From NCBI GenBank assembly GCA_014529675.2, contig CP076040.1, positions 1,240,001-1,304,000 on the forward strand: DNA of 64,000 nucleotides, read 5' to 3'. The number at the start of each line of letters is the position of its first letter. Within the stretch, counting starts at the first letter, position 1. This stretch comes from Opitutia bacterium ISCC 52. GTDB taxonomy: Bacteria; Verrucomicrobiota; Verrucomicrobiia; Opitutales; UBA2995. The position numbers were made by a program, and so were the translations under genes. Positions 1 through 8,039 of the stretch are shown here, in pieces. The notes under the pieces are model-generated. The model was not told where the DNA came from. It was given only the letters and a program-made list of their open reading frames with translations, and did no database searches.

Positions 1-1777
1 CTTCTCTCAACGCGTGATGCATCAAGTGGGTAGCCGAGTGATTACGTTGAATAGCCAATCGGCGTTCTCGATCCACACTGACGATTACGGGTTCGTCGAC
101 TACAAATTCTACATCCTCTTCTATTCTGTGCAGAATATGACCATGGGAATCACGCGTGGTATCTTTGATTCTGAAACTCTTTGCTCCGGCCTGCAGCAAT
201 CCGGTATCTCCAACCTGACCGCCCATTTCAGCATAAAAAGGGGTTCGCTTCAGTAGCACTAATGATTGGCCATCTTGTTTGATGACTCTCTGCACGGTGG
301 TCTCGTAGTTCTTTAGATTCTTGATGTTGAAGCCTACGAAATCAGTAGCTTCTTCGTCAGAATCGCTGACCACTTCGATCACACTTTTCTTTTGGGCATC
401 CTGGGATCGTTTGCGCTGCTCCTTCATGGCTTTGTCGAAGCCATCTGAATCGACGGTTAGGCCTTTTTCACGAGCAATAAGCTGGGTAAGGTCCAAGGGG
501 AATCCGTAGGTGTCGTAGAGTGTAAACGCTGCTTTCCCGGAAATTTGATTTCCGGCTTCTTGTGTGATTCGATCCAGCAATGCCAGTCCGCGATCGAGCG
601 TTTTTCCAAACGCTTCTTCCTCTGAACGAATGACGCGTTCAATGACTCCTTTTTGTTCAACGAGCTCAGGGTAAACAGGTCCCAGTTTATCCACTACTGT
701 GGGAACTAGTTTTTCGAAGAATCCTGTTTTCAGTCCCAATCCATTACCAAACATGATGGCTCGTCGCAGGATGCGGCGAAGCACATAGTTCCTGCCTTCG
801 TTGCCGGGCAGTATTCCGTCTGCAATGGAACAGGATAAAGTTCGAATATGATCTGCGATGACCCTGAATGCCACATCAACCGATTCCTGGTCCGACATAT
901 TCTCTGCAGACTCGGGAAGGGTGGCTTTGTATTCTTTGCCTGAAAGACTGCTCAGCTCATCAAATATCTCTTGGAATAGATCGCAATTGTAGTTGCTGGG
1001 CGCTTCGCTGAAATCAGTGAAGTTTTTGGTAGTCCCCATGATACCGCAGACGCGTTCGAAGCCCATCCCAGTATCTACGTGCTTCGAGGACAATGGAACA
1101 AAGGTTCTCAGCGGAGTTGCATTGAACTGAATAAATACCAAGTTCCAAATCTCGATGCAGAGCGGTGAATCCTTGTTTACTAAGGCACCCTTCGTATCTC
1201 CTTCTGGAGTCAAGTCGACGTGAAGTTCACTACAAGGACCGCATGGTCCTGTCTCACCCATCATCCAGAAGTTATCCTTCTTATCGCCCATGACAATGTG
1301 GACAAGCGGATCAAGACCCTCGCGTTCGAAAATCTCTTTCCAGAAATCGTAGGCTTCTTGGTCAAACTTTGCCGGATCTCCTTCGTCGGGTTGGTAAACG
1401 GTGGCGTAGAGACGATCCTTGGGGAACTTCCATACTTCGGTGAGCAATTCCCAAGCCCATTCAATCGCCTCTTTTTTGAAATAATCTCCGAATGACCAGT
1501 TGCCGAGCATTTCAAAGAAAGTCTGGTGGTAGGTGTCGAATCCGACGTCTTCCAGGTCATTGTGCTTTCCGCCTGCCCGGATACATTTCTGTGTATCTGC
1601 CACGCGGGTATGCAAGGCTGTCCGCTCTCCCAGGAAATAGGGTACGAAGGGGTTCATGCCCGCATTCGTGAACAACAAATTCGGAGCCGTCGGTAACAAC
1701 GGCGCTGAGGGAACGATCTCGTGTTCCTTGGATTTGAAGAAATCCAGGAATGATTGGCGAATTTCTGAAGATGTCAT
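1..1777 (-). CDS. alaS: Alanyl-tRNA synthetase, N-terminal part (runs off the window)
   Basis: Charges tRNA-Ala with alanine in the cytoplasm. The reverse-strand frame is open from an ATG at 1777 to the window edge, giving about 592 residues of a family usually near 870-900. It begins MTSSEIRQSFLDFF, the standard AlaS start, and contains the class II catalytic-core landmarks FTNAGMNPFVPYFLG and MGETGPCGPCSELH. The editing-domain histidine motif (HSATHLMHHALR) appears near the truncated end. The C-terminal part lies outside the window. leuB lies upstream on the same strand, 109 bp away; no clear terminator separates them. Confidence 0.97.
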   Translation of the reverse strand, partial: MTSSEIRQSFLDFFKSKEHEIVPSAPLLPTAPNLLFTNAGMNPFVPYFLGERTALHTRVADTQKCIRAGGKHNDLEDVGFDTYHQTFFEMLGNWSFGDYFKKEAIEWAWELLTEVWKFPKDRLYATVYQPDEGDPAKFDQEAYDFWKEIFEREGLDPLVHIVMGDKKDNFWMMGETGPCGPCSELHVDLTPEGDTKGALVNKDSPLCIEIWNLVFIQFNATPLRTFVPLSSKHVDTGMGFERVCGIMGTTKNFTDFSEAPSNYNCDLFQEIFDELSSLSGKEYKATLPESAENMSDQESVDVAFRVIADHIRTLSCSIADGILPGNEGRNYVLRRILRRAIMFGNGLGLKTGFFEKLVPTVVDKLGPVYPELVEQKGVIERVIRSEEEAFGKTLDRGLALLDRITQEAGNQISGKAAFTLYDTYGFPLDLTQLIAREKGLTVDSDGFDKAMKEQRKRSQDAQKKSVIEVVSDSDEEATDFVGFNIKNLKNYETTVQRVIKQDGQSLVLLKRTPFYAEMGGQVGDTGLLQAGAKSFRIKDTTRDSHGHILHRIEEDVEFVVDEPVIVSVDRERRLAIQRNHSATHLMHHALRE

Positions 1778-1886
1778 GATAAGAGAAATCGACTGCGGTG
1801 TACTCAGTGAAAGTCAGTCCAAGAGGACAACATTATGCTGCTTCTCGCAGTTTTTAGGATTCTGAGGAGAAGCTTTAGGAGATTTT

Positions 1887-2987
1887 TTATAATCCTGCAA
1901 TAATTGCGGCTTCCATATCTGAGGTGGAGGCTGCATTTCCTCCGAAAGCGATGTCGCCCGTGCGAGTGCCAACTTTGACGGCGGATTCTACGGCTGCTTC
2001 GATCTCATTGGCCGCTGCGTCCAGTCCAAAGCTGTATCGTAGCATCATAGCCGCACTAAGGACCTGGGCACAAGGATTTGCCAGGTTTTGGCCAGCAATA
2101 TCGGGTGCGGTTCCTCCAGCAGGTTCGAATAAGCCAAACGGATGATCTAAACTATTTTTGCCTGCCCCGAGACTGGCGGAGGCCAACATTCCGAGTGAGC
2201 CGCATATCACGGCCATTTCGTCGGACAGAATGTCACCAAACATATTTTCAGTGAACAAGACGTCGAATTGGTTAGGGTCGCGGGCCAATTGCATGGCTGC
2301 GTTGTCCACATACATATGTGAAAGCTCCAACTCAGGGGCCTTTGCAGCGACGTAATCGCTGACGGTCTTGCGCCACAGAACAGAGGTTTCCAAAACATTA
2401 GCCTTGTCTACTGAGCATAGGCGTTTGCCTCGCGACTGGGCAGTTGCAATCGCCACATCTGCAATGCGTTCGATCTCAGACTTCTTGTAAACCATAGTAT
2501 CGATCGCTTCGATATCTCCGTCCTCAAGCTCCTGAGTACTCTTGGGTTGTCCAAAGTAGATGCCTCCAGTGAGCTCTCGGATACAGACAATATCGATGCC
2601 ATTGGGAATACGATCCGTCTTGAGTGGAGACGCTTCTGTAAGTTCAGGATAAAGCAGACCTGGACGAATATTGGCAAAGAGTGAAAAAGCTTTGCGAAGG
2701 GGGAGTAAGGCTGCGCGCTCTGGTTGTTCCTTAGGAGGTAGAGATTCCCACTTTGGGCCTCCAACAGAGCCAAACAGTATGGCGTCTGCATTCTTACAAA
2801 TCTCCAGGGTTGAATCAGGGAGGGCTACACCGTGGTTATCAATGGCGATTCCGCCCACATCAGCGTGCTCGAATTCCAGCTCGAACTGGTGCTTCTCAGC
2901 AACAACCTTCAATACATTGAGGGCTACGTTCATGACCTCGGGTCCGATTCCATCGCCCGGTAAAACAGCAAATTTAAGAGTGCTCAT
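1887..2987 (-). CDS. leuB: 3-isopropylmalate dehydrogenase
   Basis: Oxidative decarboxylation of 3-isopropylmalate in leucine biosynthesis, cytoplasmic and NAD-dependent. The 366-residue length fits the family. Visible motifs are the N-terminal LPGDGIGPEVM, the substrate-binding RELTGGIYFG block, and the metal/NAD site NMFGDILSDEMAVICGSLG, followed by FEPAGGTAPDIAGQ. The start is the ATG at 2987. It is divergent from the metallo-beta-lactamase/ribD group and reads towards alaS. No other leu gene is in the window, so it is not in a classical leu operon here. Confidence 0.97.
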   Translation of the reverse strand: MSTLKFAVLPGDGIGPEVMNVALNVLKVVAEKHQFELEFEHADVGGIAIDNHGVALPDSTLEICKNADAILFGSVGGPKWESLPPKEQPERAALLPLRKAFSLFANIRPGLLYPELTEASPLKTDRIPNGIDIVCIRELTGGIYFGQPKSTQELEDGDIEAIDTMVYKKSEIERIADVAIATAQSRGKRLCSVDKANVLETSVLWRKTVSDYVAAKAPELELSHMYVDNAAMQLARDPNQFDVLFTENMFGDILSDEMAVICGSLGMLASASLGAGKNSLDHPFGLFEPAGGTAPDIAGQNLANPCAQVLSAAMMLRYSFGLDAAANEIEAAVESAVKVGTRTGDIAFGGNAASTSDMEAAIIAGL

Positions 2988-3104
2988 TTGATATCAGTGA
3001 CTTTGAAAAGGCAGGGACACTCTCAGGGAAGAGATGCGAAATCAAGGATCTTGTTAAGTGTCTTTTCAATTGATTCGACTCAGGCCGTCCCCAATCTGAC
3101 AGAG

Positions 3105-3746
3105 ATGAAGTTTTTCTCCCAAGCACTTGGTATGGCAGGCACCAATTTCTATCTCTTTCTCGATGAAGAGTCGAACAAAGCCGTGCTCTTTGATGCCCCT
3201 GAGCAAACCTGGGAATTGTTGGAGCAAGCGAAGCAAGAAATGCCATTTGAGCTGGAGGCGTTATACCTCACGCATGGTCACTGGGATCATATGTGGGATG
3301 CTTCGAAATTCTCTGATGCAGGTGTGCCGGTATACGGGCATAGTGATGATAAAGAGCTATTTGAAAATGCCGAGGCCCAGCGAGCATTCCTGGCGGGTGG
3401 AAACAAGGACCTGAGCTCGGTAAAGATCGACCATTGGATCGAGGTGGGACAACCGCTCACGATTTTGGAGAACCAGGTGGAAGTGCGCCATGTGCCGGGT
3501 CACTGTCCTGGTAATGTGTTGTTTTACCTCGAGGCAATGAAGCTCGCCGTGGTTGGAGATGCTATTTTTGCGGGCAGTATTGGTCGCACGGATTTGCCAG
3601 GTGGTAGTATGGAGGTACTCGAACAATCCATACGGACTCAAATATACACCTTGCCAGACGAAACCCAGCTCCTCTCCGGACATGGTCCTGCAACGACGGT
3701 CGGTCAGGAAAAGGCAACGAATCCTTACGTACCTGACGTGGTATGA
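3105..3746 (+). CDS. Metallo-beta-lactamase fold hydrolase (glyoxalase II-like)
   Basis: Predicted zinc hydrolase of 213 residues. The signature HxHxDH is seen as HGHWDH at residues 57-62, followed by the expected downstream ligands in HVPGHCPGNV, GDAIFAGSIGRTDLPGG and LLSGHGPAT. The family hydrolyses thioesters such as S-lactoylglutathione or related small substrates; the substrate cannot be set from sequence. I chose the ATG at 3105 because the residues before it (from a TTG at 2988) look unlike the family, and MKFFSQALGMAGTNFYLF is a typical start. The stop overlaps the ribD start by 4 bp (ATGA), so translation is probably coupled. Confidence 0.88.
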   Translation: MKFFSQALGMAGTNFYLFLDEESNKAVLFDAPEQTWELLEQAKQEMPFELEALYLTHGHWDHMWDASKFSDAGVPVYGHSDDKELFENAEAQRAFLAGGNKDLSSVKIDHWIEVGQPLTILENQVEVRHVPGHCPGNVLFYLEAMKLAVVGDAIFAGSIGRTDLPGGSMEVLEQSIRTQIYTLPDETQLLSGHGPATTVGQEKATNPYVPDVV

Positions 3747-4843
3747 CGAACGAAGGCTACATGCAGATGGCCTTGGATGAGGCGAAGAAAGGATGGGGGC
3801 TCACTGGGACCAATCCTATGGTAGGGGCGATCATTGTAGAAGGTGGGCAGGTTGTGAGTCTAGGCTATCACGCACGCTTTGGCGGCCCGCATTCTGAAAT
3901 TGAAGTGTTGAATCATCTGGGGCGTAACCCGTCTGCCGATGCGGTCATGTATGTGACTCTGGAACCGTGTTGCAGTACGGGTAAGACCGGTCCTTGTACA
4001 CAAGCGATTATTGATAGCGGCCTTAGAAAGGTTGTTATAGGATCGATTGATCCAGATCCCAGGCATCAAGGACGGGGTATAGCCTTGCTCAATGATGCAG
4101 GTGTTGAAACCGAGGTCGGTGTATTGGAGGGTCCTTGCGAGGATTTGAATCTTATTTTCAATTTTAGTGCCAAGGAAGAACAGCCACTGTTGGCTGCTAA
4201 GACCGCTATCACTTTGGATGGGAAAGTATCTACGCGTAGTGGTAGTTCTCAGTGGATAACAGGCGAGGAGGCACGAGGGGATGTTATGCGATGGCGCAGG
4301 TACTTTCCGGCTATTGCTGTCGGATCTGGGACTGCGTTAGCCGATAATCCAAGTTTGACTAGCCGGTTGGAAGATTCAGTTACGTGTGGAATTCGGTTTA
4401 TTTTTGACCGTCGTCTTAGGACCCTTGAGCAGCTCGACACGCTTAAGATTTATAATGATGCCTTTAACTCGAAGACGATTCTTGTTTGCGGCGATGAGAC
4501 TGATGTTCCGAAGGCCCTTGAATCTAAAGGGATCCGGGTGTGGAAACTTCCACTGAAAAGCGAAGCCTTTTGGAGAGGATTTAGAGAAAAATGCCGTGAG
4601 GAATCCATCCACGGAATCTATTTTGAAGGAGGCCCAGGTTTGTTGAGTGAATTGCTCGGAAATCAAGAGCTGAACTACTTGTTTGCCTACCGAGCGCCCA
4701 AGTTCTTGGCTGACTCGGATGCACCTGCATTTGTGGGAGGACAATCGGTGGATCAAATGTCCGATGCCTATTCTCTGGAAAAGGTTCAGCATGGAACCTT
4801 CGGTGACGACCAACTAACTCGAGGATTTATCAACTATTCTTAA
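3743..4843 (+). CDS. ribD: Riboflavin biosynthesis bifunctional deaminase/reductase
   Basis: Catalyses the second and third steps of riboflavin synthesis: deamination of the pyrimidine intermediate, then NADPH-dependent reduction of the ribosyl chain. The N-terminal cytidine-deaminase-like domain keeps its zinc site (H50 and E52 in PHSEIEV, C76 and C85 in EPCCSTGKTGPC). The C-terminal reductase domain starts near residue 150 with AAKTAITLDGKVSTRSGSS and ends with the FEGGPGLLSELL block. Length 366 fits. It overlaps the upstream hydrolase by 4 bp and is followed after 2 bp by rdgB. No FMN riboswitch was seen upstream. Confidence 0.95.
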   Translation: MTNEGYMQMALDEAKKGWGLTGTNPMVGAIIVEGGQVVSLGYHARFGGPHSEIEVLNHLGRNPSADAVMYVTLEPCCSTGKTGPCTQAIIDSGLRKVVIGSIDPDPRHQGRGIALLNDAGVETEVGVLEGPCEDLNLIFNFSAKEEQPLLAAKTAITLDGKVSTRSGSSQWITGEEARGDVMRWRRYFPAIAVGSGTALADNPSLTSRLEDSVTCGIRFIFDRRLRTLEQLDTLKIYNDAFNSKTILVCGDETDVPKALESKGIRVWKLPLKSEAFWRGFREKCREESIHGIYFEGGPGLLSELLGNQELNYLFAYRAPKFLADSDAPAFVGGQSVDQMSDAYSLEKVQHGTFGDDQLTRGFINYS

Positions 4844-4845
4844 CT

Positions 4846-5457
4846 ATGAGTACGCTCTATTTAGCCACTAATAATGACCACAAAGTTAGGGAACTGTCTG
4901 CCATGTTTGAGCGGGAGGAGTTACCCATAGAAGTAAAAAGCGCGGCCGCTATAGGTGGTATGCCTGAAGTTGAAGAAACTGAATCCACCTTTGTCGGAAA
5001 TGCTACTTTGAAAGTCATGGCTCTAGCTGACCGATTGAGTGAGGGAGAATATGCGTTGGCTGATGATAGTGGAATTGAAGTGGATGCTCTGGATGGCGCA
5101 CCTGGAATTTATTCAGCCCGTTTTGCGGGCGAGGATGCCAGTGATTCTGCAAACTTGGATAAGTTGATTATGCTCATTTCAGGTGTTCCTGAAGAGAATC
5201 GTGGCGCGCAATTTGCCTGCAGTTTAGTGCTGGTAGATCATCAGGGCACTCGCACCCAGTTTTCAGATATTTGCCGTGGGCATCTGATTCCGGAGTCTGT
5301 TGGCGATAATGGCTTTGGATACGATCCTGCTTTTATTCCAGAAGGATATGACAGCACGTTTGGAGAGTTAGATTGGACCGTTAAATCCAGAATCAGTCAC
5401 AGGGCCAAGGCCCTACAGCAACTCGTCAGTTGGATGAGAGAAAACCTGCCGAGTTAA
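4846..5457 (+). CDS. rdgB: XTP/dITP diphosphatase (non-canonical purine NTP pyrophosphatase)
   Basis: House-cleaning enzyme that hydrolyses XTP and dITP to monophosphates, keeping deaminated purines out of nucleic acids. The 203-residue protein begins MSTLYLATNNDHKVREL with the family's N-x-x-K start. It has the core ADDSGIEVDALDGAPGIYSARFAG, the later GFGYDPAFIP block, and SHRAKAL near the end. It follows ribD after 2 bp, completing a three-gene co-directional group. Its stop codon overlaps that of convergent ispH by 3 bp (5455-5456 shared stop bases), an unusually tight tail-to-tail arrangement with no room for a terminator. Confidence 0.95.
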   Translation: MSTLYLATNNDHKVRELSAMFEREELPIEVKSAAAIGGMPEVEETESTFVGNATLKVMALADRLSEGEYALADDSGIEVDALDGAPGIYSARFAGEDASDSANLDKLIMLISGVPEENRGAQFACSLVLVDHQGTRTQFSDICRGHLIPESVGDNGFGYDPAFIPEGYDSTFGELDWTVKSRISHRAKALQQLVSWMRENLPS

Positions 5458-6320
5458 ATGGCTTCCAGCTTCTTGCAGACATCATTGATAATGAAATCGG
5501 GAGTGGACGCTCCTGCCGTTACACCAACTTTCTCAAAGTTAATTATCTCGTCAAGGTCCAGGTCATCCCAGGTTTCGATGTGGTAAGTAGGCAACTTCTG
5601 CTGACGAGCAAGTAAGGCCAATTTCCGTGTATTTGCTGAATGTTTGCCTCCTATCACCACTATGGCCTCAGCTCCTTCGGCTGCTAGTTCGACAACACCT
5701 GTTTGGCGTTCTTTGGTGGCTCCGCAAATGGTGTCCATGATGACAGCTTCCGGGTTATTTATTTTTAGATGCTGAGATAGCTCCTCGAACTCATGGGTGA
5801 ACATGGTCGATTGAGAAACCAGGCAGACAGGGCCAAACTTCGGTAGATTGTCGATGTCTTCTTTGGTCTGTATCACATGACCTTTCCCCTCTGTATACCC
5901 CATCAAACCAATAACCTCTGGGTGTTGAGGATCGCCAAAGATGACGGTTGAATAGCCCTTTTTGGCATGGAGTCTGATTTTGCCAGCGATGATGCCCACA
6001 TCCGGGCAAGTCGCATCGCGGAATTCCATATCAAGATTCTTGAGGTACTTTCGACGATCTGGGGAAATTCCATGGGCACGAACGACCATGATGGGTTCGT
6101 CTTTTTCTTCGTGCGAAACTTCGACTGTCGATTTGCTCTGGTAGTCGCCTACTTCACGAATGCCTTTCTGAGTCAGGCGATCCATCATTTGCTTGTTATG
6201 AATGAGCGGACCGTCTGTGTAAACGGGATGGCGGCCGTCGTTTGCAAACTTTGCGGCTATGTCAATGGCTCTTTCTACGCCCCAGCAAAAACCGGCGCTC
6301 TGAGATCGGATGACTTTCAT
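5454..6320 (-). CDS. ispH: 4-hydroxy-3-methylbut-2-enyl diphosphate reductase
   Basis: Last step of the MEP isoprenoid pathway: reduces HMBPP to IPP and DMAPP with a [4Fe-4S] cluster. The three cluster cysteines are visible at C12 (AGFCWGVERA), C105 (DATCPDV) and C199 (DTICGATKERQ). Substrate-binding histidines are at H41 (LIHNKQ) and H133 (DPQHPEVIG). I place the start at the ATG at 6320 because MKVIRSQSAGFC is the family's usual start; a TTG at 6356 would add 12 poorly conserved residues. The 288-residue product fits. It is convergent with rdgB. Confidence 0.96.
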   Translation of the reverse strand: MKVIRSQSAGFCWGVERAIDIAAKFANDGRHPVYTDGPLIHNKQMMDRLTQKGIREVGDYQSKSTVEVSHEEKDEPIMVVRAHGISPDRRKYLKNLDMEFRDATCPDVGIIAGKIRLHAKKGYSTVIFGDPQHPEVIGLMGYTEGKGHVIQTKEDIDNLPKFGPVCLVSQSTMFTHEFEELSQHLKINNPEAVIMDTICGATKERQTGVVELAAEGAEAIVVIGGKHSANTRKLALLARQQKLPTYHIETWDDLDLDEIINFEKVGVTAGASTPDFIINDVCKKLEAI

Positions 6321-6487
6321 ACCCTCCCTTCTTGAAGCGGAGTTCGACTTTGTCAACGACCACTGATCGATTGAATTATTCCAAATCGTCCAAACTTGAA
6401 AGAGAAGCCATCAAGTTTAGGGCCCTGTTCGTATTGTGACTGGCCAGCTTTTGGGGAAGAGGGGACTTTTAAGCGTATTTTTCATGT

Positions 6488-7027
6488 CTAAAATTCCGAA
6501 ACAGAGGTTTTAATAAATCGGACTGATCCATCGTGAGTAGCTCCCATGCCTTTGAAGAGTGATTCGTAACGATAGTTTAAAGTGAACTCTATGACCTCGA
6601 TGCCAGCGGAGTTGATAATATTGGTAGCAGTTGGTGTGACGAATAAATCCATGGTATGGGATTCAAATTCCCCGTTACCGTTGTCGATGATATCGAGCAG
6701 GATGTTCTTATGGTTCTCCACATTTAGACTTAGGACATCATCAATCTGGATTTCGTCACCCTCTGTTAAAGAAGATATACTTTTTGTGGGAATCGGGTGA
6801 GTCTCCGGGTTCTCCAGAACTTCTATCAGCTTATGGTATTGTACGCCCTTTATCTGCTCCACGTATCCTTGAAGCACCGTTCGAGCAGTATTGTGCATCA
6901 CATTTGAGTGTGCCAGCTTTTGCGTTTGCACGAAAGCGACTGAAGCTGATGTAGCTAGAATGGAGAATACCAGTAATCCCATTATCACTTCCACTAACGT
7001 AAATCCCTTAACATCCCTTTTCTTCAT
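6488..7027 (-). CDS. Type IV prepilin/pseudopilin-like protein
   Basis: A 179-residue protein with a class III prepilin signal: a short basic leader (MKKRDVKG) cleaved before FTLVEV, with glutamate at mature position 5, then a hydrophobic helix of about 20 residues. It would be processed by a prepilin peptidase and assembled into a type IV pilus or type II secretion pseudopilus as a minor subunit. The remainder is not recognisable, as usual for minor pilins. No pilus assembly genes are nearby, so the partner machinery is unknown. Start ATG at 7027. Confidence 0.85.
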   Translation of the reverse strand: MKKRDVKGFTLVEVIMGLLVFSILATSASVAFVQTQKLAHSNVMHNTARTVLQGYVEQIKGVQYHKLIEVLENPETHPIPTKSISSLTEGDEIQIDDVLSLNVENHKNILLDIIDNGNGEFESHTMDLFVTPTATNIINSAGIEVIEFTLNYRYESLFKGMGATHDGSVRFIKTSVSEF

Positions 7028-7157
7028 ACCCCAACTTCCAATTTATATCCTGGGCGAAATTATCCGACTAGATTGTTGGGTAAGACGATAGAGCTGTCTT
7101 AATTTACATCATTTTAAAAATACTTTACAAAAAGTACCGTTTACCTAAATGCCACCT

Positions 7158-7170
7158 GAGGGTTACCCTC
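7158..7170. repeat. 13-bp perfect palindrome between prepilin and TonB-like genes
   Basis: GAGGGT-t-ACCCTC is a perfect inverted repeat within the 237-bp AT-rich gap between the prepilin start and the TonB-like stop. It could be a short operator or a weak terminator stem for the upstream TonB-like gene. No T-tract follows on either strand, so the role is undecided. Confidence 0.35.
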
Positions 7171-7264
7171 TAGTTTATGTAAAGGATAGGAGTGCGGCTT
7201 TACGTGACTATTTTGAATCAGAAACGCTGATCCTCTCATGACCCATCTCCAGACTATTGATCAA

Positions 7265-8023
7265 CTACCTGAAAGTAATAGGCAATTTGACGTGCGTGCG
7301 GACTGCTTTCCGGTTGGCTCGTCCTGGGTGAAATGTGCTTTCGAGAATCGCGTCGATCGCTGCCCGTTCCAGCCCTGGGTGTGGGGAACTGAGGACTCTT
7401 ATTTCAGAAGTGCTTCCGTCTACATTCACATAAAATGAAAGCTGGACGACACCTCCGATTCCTTGTCGTTCAAGATTGGGTGGATACTCTGGGGTCGCCA
7501 TTTTTTTAGGTTTGGGTTGGCGATCTAGTTTGGGCTGACTGAAGTTGCCTTCGCTTATGGTTGGTACCTCGCTAGCCGTGAGGGGAACCATTTTGAGGAC
7601 TGAACCAGAAGAGGAATCTTGGATGTGTAAAACATTGTCCTCGATATGTCCGGAAAAGATCTCCTTCTCGCCACTCTTAATAGAGAATTGGTTGTCCTTT
7701 GCTTCGTAGTCGAAGCGAAAGCTGCGAAAATATTTGGGATAAGGATCGTCGTTGCGTTTGAATTGGATGAGCTGGATGTGTATCCGGTTGTCCCCAGTGA
7801 TTGAAAATTGACGTATGTGATTTCGATAGGCGTCACTGATTTCAGCTGCCGAGCTGTCTCCTGAGGATTTTCCGCTTCGTCTAGACTCGAGTGTGAAATC
7901 AGTGATCTCCTGAATGGATTCTTCTGAATATTTCCAAAAGCCTTCGAGGTCTTCCGCGCTCAATTGAACGCCGAAGCTCGACAGGAAAATAAACAACCCA
8001 ATAGGGGAGAAGCGCTTTTTCAT
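7265..8023 (-). CDS. Exported protein with C-terminal TonB-type domain
   Basis: 252 residues from an ATG at 8023. The sequence is a signal peptide (MKKRFSPIGLFIFLSSFGVQLSA), a central region with LEGFWKYSEESIQEI resembling a lipocalin-like or TIGR03067-style beta domain, a proline-rich linker (SQPKLDRQPKPKKMATPEYPP), and a TonB C-terminal domain (GGVVQLSFYVNVDGSTSEIRV to FHPGRANRKAVRTHVKLPITF). Canonical TonB has an N-terminal membrane anchor and ExbB/ExbD partners; none is seen here, so whether it transduces energy is open. A longer start (8101) would run into the molybdoenzyme gene and is unlikely. Confidence 0.8.
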   Translation of the reverse strand: MKKRFSPIGLFIFLSSFGVQLSAEDLEGFWKYSEESIQEITDFTLESRRSGKSSGDSSAAEISDAYRNHIRQFSITGDNRIHIQLIQFKRNDDPYPKYFRSFRFDYEAKDNQFSIKSGEKEIFSGHIEDNVLHIQDSSSGSVLKMVPLTASEVPTISEGNFSQPKLDRQPKPKKMATPEYPPNLERQGIGGVVQLSFYVNVDGSTSEIRVLSSPHPGLERAAIDAILESTFHPGRANRKAVRTHVKLPITFR

Positions 8024-8039
8024 GCTATCAGTCTTCGGA

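Noticed and set aside
1220-1495. Open frame antisense to alaS
   Set aside because: Lies entirely within the well-supported alaS reading frame and has no recognisable content.
2880-3105. FMN or leucine leader control element upstream of ribD/leuB
   Set aside because: No RFN-element-like conserved blocks or attenuator peptide are visible in the 117-bp divergent gap.
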